This document shows, piece by piece, positions 42,853 to 50,092 of a DNA stretch of 64,000 bases (its first letter is position 1; each line of letters begins with the position of its first letter). Below the pieces are notes generated by a model that was not told the origin of the DNA, did not search any database, and saw only the letters and a program-made list of their open reading frames with translations. Position numbers and translations under genes: made by a program. Source of the stretch: Eggerthella timonensis (GTDB lineage: Bacteria > Actinomycetota > Coriobacteriia > Coriobacteriales > Eggerthellaceae); NCBI RefSeq assembly GCF_900184265.1, contig NZ_FXXA01000002.1, positions 1-64,000 of the forward strand, in the 5' to 3' direction.

Positions 42853-44166
42853 TCAGCCCTCCAGCTGCTCTTTCAAAGCGCCCACCGAGTACAGGCTGCC
42901 GAATGCGCAGACAAGCCCTTCGGGGCCTGCCAGCTCGCGCGCCTTCGCCAGCGCATCGGCCATGTCGCGCGCGACATAGGGGTTCACGCAAGCGGAGCAA
43001 CCCAACAGATCCTGCCCGGTCCAGCGGATGGCGCGCGCCAGCTTGTCGGCAGGAAGCGCGCGCGGGTTGTCGGGCGTTACGGTGACGAACGCCGCGCCGA
43101 GCGGCAGCACCGTCTCCAGCATGGCCGGGTAGTCCTTGTCTTCCAGCACGCCGATGACAAACACGGGCTTGCGGCCGGAGAACACGTCGTTCAGGGAATC
43201 GACGAGCGCCCGAGCGCCCTGCGGATTGTGACCGCCGTCCACGACGACGGTGGGCTCCCCCTCCCCTGCGCGCACGATCTCGAAGCGCCCGGGCCACACG
43301 GCCTCGGCGATGCCCTGGCGCACCGCGTCGTCGTCGACGGGCCATCCGCGACCGCGCAGCGCGTCGGCCGTCTCGATGGCGAGCGCCGCGTTCGCGGGCT
43401 GATAGCTGCCAAGCAGTCGCGTGCGCAAGTCGGCGAAGCGCCCGTACGAGAACGGGCGCGCAGGCGCGCCGGGCGCGCTCCAGCCCACCGGACCCGCGCT
43501 CAAGCGCGAGAGGTCGACCACCGCGAGCGCATCGCCCACGTCCGCAGCCGCGCGCTCGACCACGGCCATCGCCTCGGGCTCCTGCGGCCACGACACCACG
43601 GCCGACCCCGGCTTCACGATGCCGGCCTTCTCGCCCGCGATGGCGGCCAGCGTGGTGCCGAGCAGCTTCGTGTGGTCCAGGCCGATGCGCGCGATGACGG
43701 CCGCTTCGGGCGCGTCGATGACGTTCGTCGAGTCGAGCCGCCCGCCGAGGCCCACCTCGAGCACCACGATATCGCAGCCGCGCCGCGCGAAGTGCACGAG
43801 CGCCACCGCCGTCATCAGCTCGAACTCGGTGGGGTGATCGGCCATGGCCTCGGCCTGCTCCTTCACGAGCAGCGTCGCCTCGACCAGCTCGTCATACGCG
43901 ATGTTGGCGCCGTCCACGCGGATGCGCTCTTCGAACGTGATGAGGTACGGGCTGGTGAACAGCCCCGTGCGCAGGCCGGCCGCCTGCAAGATGGAGGCCA
44001 GATATGCGCAGGTCGAGCCCTTCCCGTTCGTGCCCGCCACGTGCACGAACTTGAGCTGGTCCTGCGGGCGCCCCAGCCGATCGAGCAGCTCGGCGGTGCG
44101 ATCGAGGCCCAGCCGCGACTCCAACCAGCGCGGCTCGTTGATGTAAGCGACGGGATCGAACGACAT
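42853..44166 (-). CDS. folC: Folylpolyglutamate synthase / dihydrofolate synthase
   Basis: A 437-residue Mur-ligase-family enzyme that adds glutamate to folates (and dihydropteroate). VHVAGTNGKGSTCAYLASIL near residue 40 is the ATP loop; YLITFEERIRVDG near 75, VLEVGLGGRLDSTN near 130 and VVDGGHNPQGA near 315 are conserved FolC blocks. Start at 44166 (MSFDPVAYINEPRW) has AGGAGG; a longer open frame runs upstream through the parS site and is rejected. Tail-to-tail with the LuxR gene. Confidence 0.95.
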   Translation of the reverse strand: MSFDPVAYINEPRWLESRLGLDRTAELLDRLGRPQDQLKFVHVAGTNGKGSTCAYLASILQAAGLRTGLFTSPYLITFEERIRVDGANIAYDELVEATLLVKEQAEAMADHPTEFELMTAVALVHFARRGCDIVVLEVGLGGRLDSTNVIDAPEAAVIARIGLDHTKLLGTTLAAIAGEKAGIVKPGSAVVSWPQEPEAMAVVERAAADVGDALAVVDLSRLSAGPVGWSAPGAPARPFSYGRFADLRTRLLGSYQPANAALAIETADALRGRGWPVDDDAVRQGIAEAVWPGRFEIVRAGEGEPTVVVDGGHNPQGARALVDSLNDVFSGRKPVFVIGVLEDKDYPAMLETVLPLGAAFVTVTPDNPRALPADKLARAIRWTGQDLLGCSACVNPYVARDMADALAKARELAGPEGLVCAFGSLYSVGALKEQLEG

Positions 44167-44200
44167 AGGGACCTCCTGACGAGATGGGGATCGAGGCGAG

Positions 44201-44216
44201 TGTTTCACGTGAAACA
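44201..44216. promoter_or_regulatory. parS: parS chromosome-partition site
   Basis: Second perfect copy of TGTTTCACGTGAAACA, 35 bases upstream of the folC start. The 310-base gap 44167-44476 contains this site, a long imperfect hairpin (44318-44418) and the gltA-side terminator, and no gene. Confidence 0.9.
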
Positions 44217-44317
44217 TTCGTTCGCGCGCAAGCGCGAAACGCGGGGGAGCGAAGCGACCCGTGCCTCGCGCGCAGCGCGAGAACACCGCGCGGGTTGGCG
44301 CAGTGCGTCAGCGAGGG

Positions 44318-44418
44318 CCGCTGTGGTGCCCGCGATCGTGGGGAGGGCGAGGGCGAAGCGTACTTCGGTACTTCGGTACGCCAGCCCTCGGCCCCGCCGC
44401 GAGATCGAGTGCCGCAGC
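44318..44418. repeat. Long structured hairpin (dispersed family, copy 2)
   Basis: An imperfect hairpin: the left side contains GCCCGCGATCGTGGGG and GGCGAGGGCGAAGCG, the loop TACTTCGGTACTTCGGTACG, and the right side GCCCTCGGCCCC and GATCGAGTGCCGCAGC. The left-side words and TACTTCGGTACGC recur in the structure at 22960-23087. Confidence 0.5.
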
Positions 44419-44467
44419 GCCCCGCCCCCTTCGGGGACTTGCTTCGCGGCGCCGCGTCGGCGGGTTC

Positions 44468-44487
44468 CGAAGGCCGTCAGGCCTTCG
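44468..44487 (-). terminator. Hairpin overlapping the NfnB-like stop
   Basis: Perfect 8-bp stem CGAAGGCC / GGCCTTCG with a GTCA loop spans the last codons and stop at 44477. Confidence 0.5.
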
Positions 44488-45970
44488 AAGCCAAGTACTC
44501 CGCGATGCCCGCCGCCGCGCGCTTGCCGGCGCCCATGGCGAGGATGACGGTGGCCGCGCCGATGACGGCGTCGCCGCCGGCGAACACGCCCGGCTTCGAC
44601 GTGGCTCCCGTGCGCTCGTCGGCCACGATCAGGCTGCGCGGCGTCACCTCGAGGCCCGGGGTGGTCTTCGCGATCAGCGGGTTGGTCTTCGACCCCGCCG
44701 CAACCACCAGCATGTCGATGTCGATGACGAACTCGCTGCCTTCGACCGCCGTCGGACGGCGCCGCCCGCTCGCGTCGGGCTCGCCCAGCTCCATGCGCAC
44801 ACACTCGACGCCCGACGCCCAGCCATTCTCGTCGCCCAGGATGCGCGTCGGGTTCGTCAGCAGCTGAAAGTGGATGCCCTCCTGCTCGGCATGGTGCACT
44901 TCCTCGGCGCGCGCCGGCATCTCGTCGCGTCCGCGGCGGTACACCACGGTCACGTCGGCGCCCAGGCGCTTCGCCGTGCGCGCGGCGTCCATGGCCACGT
45001 TGCCGCCGCCCACCACCACGCACTTCTTGCCGGCGTACACCGGCGTCTCGTACTCGGGGAACAGGTACGCCTTCATGAGGTTCACGCGGGTCAGCAGCTC
45101 GCTTGCCACCGACACCCCGTTGAGGCCCTCGCCCTCGATGCCCAGGTAGCTGGGCAGGCCCGCGCCTGTGCCCACGAACACGGCGTCGAAGCCGCGGTCC
45201 TCCATGAGCTCGTCGATGTCGTAAAGCTTGCCCACCAGCGCGTTCACCTCGAACGACACGCCCTTGTCGCCCAGCTTCGACACCTCGCGCTGCACGAGGT
45301 CCTTCGGCAGGCGGAACTCGGGGATGCCGTAGGTCAGCACGCCGCCCACCTTGTGCAGCGCCTCGAATACGGTGATGTCGCACCCGCGCTTCGCCAGCTC
45401 GCCCGCGCAGGTCAGCGATGCCGGGCCCGAGCCGATGACCGCGACGCGCTTGCCGGCCAAGTCCTTCGACACGGCGCCTTCCGCGCTGCGCCAAATGCTG
45501 CAGGCAACCTCGTCGCCCGCGGCGCATTCGTCGCGAAGCTCGTCCATGGCCGCAGCCGCCTCTTCGGGATGCTCGAACGCCCAGTCGGACGTGAAGCGCT
45601 CCAAGCGCCCGATGGCCACAGGCTCGCCGTTCCTGCCGCGCGTGCACACGCCCTCGCACTGCGTCTCCTGCGGGCACACGCGGCCGCAGATGGCGGGCAG
45701 CGAGTTCGCGCTTTTCACGATGGCGTACGCGCGGGCGAAGTTGCCCTCGGCCACCTGCGCGATGAACTGCGGGATGGGAACTCCCACGGGGCATCCGCTC
45801 ACGCACGGCGTGTTCGGGCACTGGATGCAGCGGCGCGCCTCGGCCATCGCCTCCTCTTCGGAGTAGCCCAGCGCCACCTCCTCGAACGTCTGCGCACGCT
45901 CGACGGGATCGAGCTCCGGCATGGGGACGCGCGTCTTCTGCTTGTTGGCTTCGTAGTTCATCCGCGCCAT
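44477..45970 (-). CDS. NfnB/SudA-like NADPH-dependent flavoprotein (GltD family)
   Basis: A 497-residue protein. N-terminal [4Fe-4S] region: CIQCPNTPCVSGCPVG near residue 48 and CGRVCPQETQCEGVC near 95. FAD-binding VAVIGSGPASLTCAGELAKRG near 176 and a second dinucleotide motif CVVVGGGNVAMDAARTAKRLG near 310, followed by YRRGRDEMPA, for NADPH. Together with the neighbouring subunit (45972-46811) it resembles NfnAB, which couples ferredoxin and NADH to NADP+ by electron bifurcation, and the sulfide dehydrogenase SudAB. Glutamate synthase small subunit is the alternative, but no large GltB is adjacent and the partner gene favours Nfn/Sud. Confidence 0.9.
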   Translation of the reverse strand: MARMNYEANKQKTRVPMPELDPVERAQTFEEVALGYSEEEAMAEARRCIQCPNTPCVSGCPVGVPIPQFIAQVAEGNFARAYAIVKSANSLPAICGRVCPQETQCEGVCTRGRNGEPVAIGRLERFTSDWAFEHPEEAAAAMDELRDECAAGDEVACSIWRSAEGAVSKDLAGKRVAVIGSGPASLTCAGELAKRGCDITVFEALHKVGGVLTYGIPEFRLPKDLVQREVSKLGDKGVSFEVNALVGKLYDIDELMEDRGFDAVFVGTGAGLPSYLGIEGEGLNGVSVASELLTRVNLMKAYLFPEYETPVYAGKKCVVVGGGNVAMDAARTAKRLGADVTVVYRRGRDEMPARAEEVHHAEQEGIHFQLLTNPTRILGDENGWASGVECVRMELGEPDASGRRRPTAVEGSEFVIDIDMLVVAAGSKTNPLIAKTTPGLEVTPRSLIVADERTGATSKPGVFAGGDAVIGAATVILAMGAGKRAAAGIAEYLASKA

Positions 45971-45971
45971 G

Positions 45972-46811
45972 CTAGGCCCCCTTCCGCTCGTTGCAATCGC
46001 GGCCTTCGCGCGCCGCGCTTTCGAAGCTGCGGTACATGACGCCGCGGCGCATGGCGTCGTCGAAATCCACCAGATGGCCGTCGAAGTCGGGCCCGTCCAC
46101 GCATGCGTGCAGGTACTCGTCGCCCACCTTCACGCGGCAGCCGCCGCACATGCCCGTGCCGTCGATCATGAGCGGGTTCATGCTGACATACGTTTTGATG
46201 CCGTAGGGCTTCGTGGTGGCGGCCACGAACTTCATCATGATGACGGGCCCCACAGCCAGCACGAGGTCGTAGTCCGCGCCCTCGTCGATGCGCTGCTGCA
46301 GCGCCTGCGTCACCAGGCCCTTGTTTCCGTTCGAACCATCGTCGGTCATGATGATCTGGCGCGTGGAATGCCGGTCTATCTCGTCTTCCAGCAGCACGAG
46401 GTCCTTCGTGCGGAAGCCGGTGATCACGTCCACCTCGCAGCCGTTGTCGTACAGCCACTTCGCCTGCGGAAACGCGATGGCCGTGCCCAGACCGCCCCCG
46501 ATGACGCACGCGCGCTTCGCGCCCTCGAGCTCGGTGGGGTTTCCCAGCGGGCCGGCGAAATCGAGCAACGCGTCGCCCGCTTTCATCTGAGCGAGACGCA
46601 TGGTGGTGGCGCCCACCGCCTGGAAGATGATCGTGACGGTGCCCGCCTGCGCGTCGCAGTCGTTCATGGTCAGCGGGATGCGTTCGCCCTGCTCGTCGAT
46701 GCGCAGCATGATGAACTGACCGGGCTTGATCTTTTTCGCGATCTCGGGGGCACGCACCACCATGCGCGTCACCTCGGGATTGAGCGCCTCTACCTGTTCG
46801 ATGGGATACAC
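45972..46811 (-). CDS. NfnA/SudB-like ferredoxin-NADP reductase subunit
   Basis: A 279-residue protein of the ferredoxin-NADP reductase family: FAD domain (IKPGQFIMLRIDEQGERIPLT near residues 28-48), NAD domain (CVIGGGLGTAIAFPQAKWL near 102), and a C-terminal [2Fe-2S] region with DGTGMCGGCRVKVGDEYLHAC near 218-238. These features define the small subunit of NfnAB/SudAB. Its stop lies one base from the start of the large subunit (45970), so the two are co-translated. A TATACT -10 lies about 70 bases upstream at 46882-46887. Confidence 0.92.
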   Translation of the reverse strand: MYPIEQVEALNPEVTRMVVRAPEIAKKIKPGQFIMLRIDEQGERIPLTMNDCDAQAGTVTIIFQAVGATTMRLAQMKAGDALLDFAGPLGNPTELEGAKRACVIGGGLGTAIAFPQAKWLYDNGCEVDVITGFRTKDLVLLEDEIDRHSTRQIIMTDDGSNGNKGLVTQALQQRIDEGADYDLVLAVGPVIMMKFVAATTKPYGIKTYVSMNPLMIDGTGMCGGCRVKVGDEYLHACVDGPDFDGHLVDFDDAMRRGVMYRSFESAAREGRDCNERKGA

Positions 46812-46881
46812 GGCTTCGCCCTTCTCGTCTCAGATACAAAAGCAGCACCGAAAGCGGTGCCGTCTCGTAGATGTGATCGCC

Positions 46882-46887
46882 AGTATA
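46882..46887 (-). promoter_or_regulatory. -10 element (TATACT) of NfnAB-like operon
   Basis: GCTATACTGG on the minus strand, ~70 bases before the start at 46811. A small GCACCG-AAAG-CGGTGC hairpin lies in the leader. Confidence 0.4.
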
Positions 46888-47094
46888 GCAAAGGCAACCC
46901 ACCCGCTTTGTTTCAAGCGTGTTTCCACCCGGCCAGTGGAGGAAATCCCACCGGAAGGGTTCTCGCATCCCCGTCGTACGCGTCAACAATCCTCTTACGG
47001 GCTGGGTCGGAAACAGGATGGGGCAATGGTGCGTGGTAAGCTGAGGAATCGTCCGATGCGCGGCCAGGATACCCGGGTTTTCGTTTGGGAGTAC

Positions 47095-48021
47095 ATGATG
47101 GCTCACCTTTACTTTCTGCACAATCACCTCGAACCGGCACCCGCCGACACGCCTATCGACGCCGACCAGCCGGTAGTCGAGGTGCTCAACTCCCTGGAAA
47201 TCGGCGAGGCGTGCTTCCTCAGCTCCGACACGCGGGAGTCGCTGCGCTCGATATACACGGTCGAGAACACCTACCTCGACGTGTTCCCCCACTGCCTCAT
47301 CGGCTCGTTCGCCGTGCCCGACAAAAGCCACGTGCTGTTCAACCCGCGCTGCTTCGCATTCTACCTCGACGTAACCCACCTCGTCTTTCTCGACGACGAC
47401 GGCACCTGCGCGGCCCTTCTCGACGAAGTGGCGTCCCAAGGCGTGCTGAAGCAGCCCACGGTGGCCCACTGCCTGTTCGAGTTCATGAAGCTGCTCGTGA
47501 AGAACGACCTCTCCTTCCTGGCCGACCTCGAGGACCGCATGGAAGACGTGGAGGAAGCCATCATCGACCGGGGCATGGACGCCAACAGCCGCACGATGCT
47601 GACGTTCCGCCGCAAGCTGCTTCGCATCGATACCTACTACCAGCAGCTCGTCGACATGGCAAGCGGCATCGCCGAGAACGAAAACAAGCTGCTCAGCCAC
47701 GAGGAAAGTCACCTGTTCCTCGTGTTGGAGCGCCAAGCCGAACGCCTGCTGAAACGCTCGCTCACTCTCAAGGAGTACAGTCTGCAGCTGCGCGAGCTGT
47801 ACCAGACGCAAATCGATCTGCAACAGAACAACACGATGCAGTTCTTCACGGTGATCACCACGCTGTTCGCGCCGCTCACGCTGCTGACCAGCTGGTTCGG
47901 CATGAACTTCGCGAACATGCCCGGCATAGATTGGCCTTGGGGCTACCAGACCATCATCGTGGTGTCCGTCGTGGTCGTCATCATCGAGATCATCCTGTTC
48001 AAACGTAAGAAGTGGCTGTAA
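47095..48021 (+). CDS. corA: CorA-type magnesium/divalent cation transporter
   Basis: A 308-residue CorA. A large soluble N-terminal domain with long helices (about 150-250) is followed by two membrane helices, the first ending in the selectivity motif FGMNFANMPG near residue 275 and the second ending in a KRKKW basic sphincter. Tandem ATGs at 47095 and 47098; GGGAG lies just upstream and slightly favours the second. Transports Mg2+ (possibly Co2+/Ni2+). Single gene, ending at the paired hairpins 48031-48112. Confidence 0.93.
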   Translation: MMAHLYFLHNHLEPAPADTPIDADQPVVEVLNSLEIGEACFLSSDTRESLRSIYTVENTYLDVFPHCLIGSFAVPDKSHVLFNPRCFAFYLDVTHLVFLDDDGTCAALLDEVASQGVLKQPTVAHCLFEFMKLLVKNDLSFLADLEDRMEDVEEAIIDRGMDANSRTMLTFRRKLLRIDTYYQQLVDMASGIAENENKLLSHEESHLFLVLERQAERLLKRSLTLKEYSLQLRELYQTQIDLQQNNTMQFFTVITTLFAPLTLLTSWFGMNFANMPGIDWPWGYQTIIVVSVVVVIIEIILFKRKKWL

Positions 48022-48033
48022 GACGCGCTCTAA

Positions 48034-48112
48034 CGAAAGAAATTGGCCGATTTCTTTCGTTACGGCGCAAAAAGGCCCCGCTAACGAAAGAAACCTTTCG
48101 TTAGCGGGGCCT
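48034..48112. repeat. 79-bp direct repeat, copy 1 (double hairpin)
   Basis: Matches 49339-49417 at 76 of 79 positions. Holds two hairpins: TAACGAAAGAAAT with its complement (48031-48062), and a perfect 18-bp stem starting AGGCCCCGCTAACGAAAG with an AAAC loop (48073-48112), which is a strong bidirectional terminator for corA and fic. Confidence 0.85.
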
Positions 48113-48132
48113 ACAGCATGACCCACAACGCG

Positions 48133-49278
48133 CTAAAGGGGATCCGTACCCGGCTCGAGAATATCGAGATATCGTTGAAACACATATCGCTTGTTCCGTT
48201 GCACCCGCGGTGCAGCATCTCTCAAAACCCCTATGTCGCATAAGTTTTCGATCACCGTTTTTGCCGTAGGCTCCGACACGCCGAGCACTTCCGAGGCTTT
48301 GCGTTTGGTGATCGAAGGCGACTCGAAAAGCCTGTCCAGCAGCATTGTGTGATTGGCGTTCAAACGCGCATTGCCGATTCGCTGGAGACAGTCGCTCTGC
48401 AAAGCTATGATCCGCTTCGCGGAAGCGACACCCTCCTCTGACGTTTGTGCAATGCCGCGCAAGAAGAAGGCCAGCCATTCCTCCCACGCCCCCTTGAAAC
48501 GCACGTCCGTAAGACGATCGTAGTACTCTTGGCGATTGCGTTTGAAGTAATAGCTCAAGTACAGCACCGGCTGCGACAAAATGCCCTCGTTGCACAGCCA
48601 AAACGTGATGAGCAAGCGGCCCATGCGGCCGTTTCCGTCAAGGAACGGATGAATAGTTTCAAACTGAGCGTGAATAAGTCCTATCTTGACCAGCGTAGGA
48701 ATATCGTCGTAATCGTAAAAGAACGTTTCCAAATCTCCCAAAGCCCTGTGCATATCCTCGATAGCGGGCGGCACGTACGCCGCATCCCCGAGCGAGCACC
48801 CTTGCGCGCCGATCCAGTTCTGCGAATGGCGAAACTCGCCCGGCGTCCGTTCGCTGCCGCGACCGGTTGCGAGCAGATGGGCGTGGATTTCCCGAATCAA
48901 GCGAAGGCTCAAGGGGAAATTGTTCAACCGCTTCAAACCATAGTTCATCGCGTCGACGTAATTGGCCACTTCTTGCGTGTCGTCGTTCAGCCTGCTCTCC
49001 TCAATTGCGAGCACATCCTGCAAAGACGCCTGCGTTCCTTCGATTTGAGAGCTGAGGAGCGCCTCCTTTTTCACGTACATCGACACGAACAGATCAGGAT
49101 CGGGAAGCACCTGGGTGACGCCATCCAACCTTCCAAGCTTTCGATCGGCGTCGGAAAGAAGCCGCATCAGCTCGGATGAAAACTCGATCGGAGGATCGGG
49201 GGGAAGAGGATTGGGAACGAACGCGCGATACCCGCTCGTTTGCATCTCGTAGTGGCCCGACCTGCTCGACAAAGCCAT
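48133..49278 (-). CDS. Fic-domain protein (AMP-transferase type, class II)
   Basis: A 381-residue Fic protein. The catalytic motif HPFLDGNGRMGR is at residues 210-221; the self-inhibitory motif SSQIEG at 76-81 fits (S/T)xxxE(G/N), placing it in class II with an N-terminal inhibitory helix. The C-terminal ~70 residues form a winged-helix-like domain (ITKRKASEVLGVSEPTAKTV). Fic enzymes transfer AMP (or other groups) to target proteins. AGGAGG precedes the ATG; a TATAAT -10 lies upstream. Lower GC than its neighbours and flanked by 79-bp direct repeats, so it looks like an acquired cassette between corA and the glycosylase gene. Confidence 0.92.
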   Translation of the reverse strand: MALSSRSGHYEMQTSGYRAFVPNPLPPDPPIEFSSELMRLLSDADRKLGRLDGVTQVLPDPDLFVSMYVKKEALLSSQIEGTQASLQDVLAIEESRLNDDTQEVANYVDAMNYGLKRLNNFPLSLRLIREIHAHLLATGRGSERTPGEFRHSQNWIGAQGCSLGDAAYVPPAIEDMHRALGDLETFFYDYDDIPTLVKIGLIHAQFETIHPFLDGNGRMGRLLITFWLCNEGILSQPVLYLSYYFKRNRQEYYDRLTDVRFKGAWEEWLAFFLRGIAQTSEEGVASAKRIIALQSDCLQRIGNARLNANHTMLLDRLFESPSITKRKASEVLGVSEPTAKTVIENLCDIGVLRDAAPRVQRNKRYVFQRYLDILEPGTDPL

Positions 49279-49321
49279 GCTGCACCTCCTTGCTCATAAT
49301 AAAGAATCATATCAATTTCTT

Positions 49322-49329
49322 TCATTATA
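49322..49329 (-). promoter_or_regulatory. Promoter of fic with GAAAGAAAT boxes
   Basis: On the minus strand, TAGTATAATG provides a near-perfect TATAAT -10, with TTTCGA about 15 bases upstream. GAAAGAAAT flanks the -10 on both sides (near 49311-49319 and 49340-49348), suggesting a repressor site. Confidence 0.6.
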
Positions 49330-49338
49330 CTATCCTAT

Positions 49339-49417
49339 CGAAAGAAATAGGCTCATTTCTTTCGTTACGGCGCAAAAAGGCCCCGCTAACGAAAGAAACC
49401 TTTCGTTAGCGGGGCCT
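49339..49417. repeat. 79-bp direct repeat, copy 2 (double hairpin)
   Basis: Second copy, immediately upstream of the fic promoter and just beyond the stop of the glycosylase gene at 49436, where its second hairpin serves as terminator. Differences from copy 1 are only in the loop of the first hairpin. Confidence 0.85.
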
Positions 49418-49435
49418 CGCGTGCGCAGAGCGTCG

Positions 49436-50077
49436 TTACAGCAGCGTGGGCTGCTCGGGCTCTTTGGCGGCTTCGGCTGCCGCGGTCGCGGCCGCCTCCT
49501 GCGCGCGCTGCGCATCGCTCGCGCGCAGCAGCTCGCCCAGCGTAGCGAAGTCGTTCTCGAGCGCCTCGCGCTTCGAGCCGTCGTACAGCGCCGCCGCCGG
49601 GTGGAAGATGGGAAACACCTTGAACTTCCCGGCGCGCTGCACCGAGCCGTGCAGGCGCGTGATGCCGATGTCGGTTTTCAGGATGAACTTCGTGGAGAAG
49701 TTGCCCAGCGTCACGAGGAACTCGGGGTCGATGGTGCGCGTCTGCTCGCGCAGGTAGGGCGTGCACAGCTCGATCTCCTCGGGGCGCGGATCGCGGTTTC
49801 CCGGCGGCCGGCACTTCAGCACGTTCGCGATGAACACGTCCTCGCGCGTGAGGCCCGCCACCGCCAAGAGCTCGTTGAGGTACTTCCCCGCCGCACCGAC
49901 GAAGGGCTCGCCTTGCAGGTCCTCGTTCTTGCCGGGCGCCTCGCCGATGATCATGACGCGCGCCTCGGGGTTGCCCACGCCGAACACGGTTTGCGTGCGC
50001 CCGTCGGCAAGCGGGCACTTGCGGCACCCTTCCACCTGCGAGCGAAGTTCGTCGAGCGGGATATGCGGCTTGGTCAT
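49436..50077 (-). CDS. Family-4 uracil-DNA glycosylase
   Basis: A 213-residue iron-sulfur UDG that removes uracil from DNA. Cysteine pair CRKCPL near residue 18 and later NVLKCRPPGNRDP and ELCTPYL provide the four cluster ligands. GEAPGKNEDLQGEPFVGAAG near 45-64 is motif 1, and FPIFHPAAALYDG near 165 carries the catalytic-loop His. The C-terminal ~30 residues are an Ala/Glu tail. AGGGAGG precedes the ATG at 50077. Same strand as alr (50093-51499), 15 bases downstream, so probably co-transcribed. Confidence 0.93.
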   Translation of the reverse strand: MTKPHIPLDELRSQVEGCRKCPLADGRTQTVFGVGNPEARVMIIGEAPGKNEDLQGEPFVGAAGKYLNELLAVAGLTREDVFIANVLKCRPPGNRDPRPEEIELCTPYLREQTRTIDPEFLVTLGNFSTKFILKTDIGITRLHGSVQRAGKFKVFPIFHPAAALYDGSKREALENDFATLGELLRASDAQRAQEAAATAAAEAAKEPEQPTLL

Positions 50078-50092
50078 GCGGGTCCTCCCTTG

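Noticed and set aside
44306-44470. Folded region as a tRNA or rRNA fragment
   Set aside because: No tRNA T-loop (GGTTCGAATCC-type) or anticodon arm could be placed; the structure is one long imperfect hairpin.
45958-48126. A 722-codon minus-strand open frame across two genes
   Set aside because: It runs antisense through corA and out of frame through the NfnA-like gene, both of which have clear family motifs.
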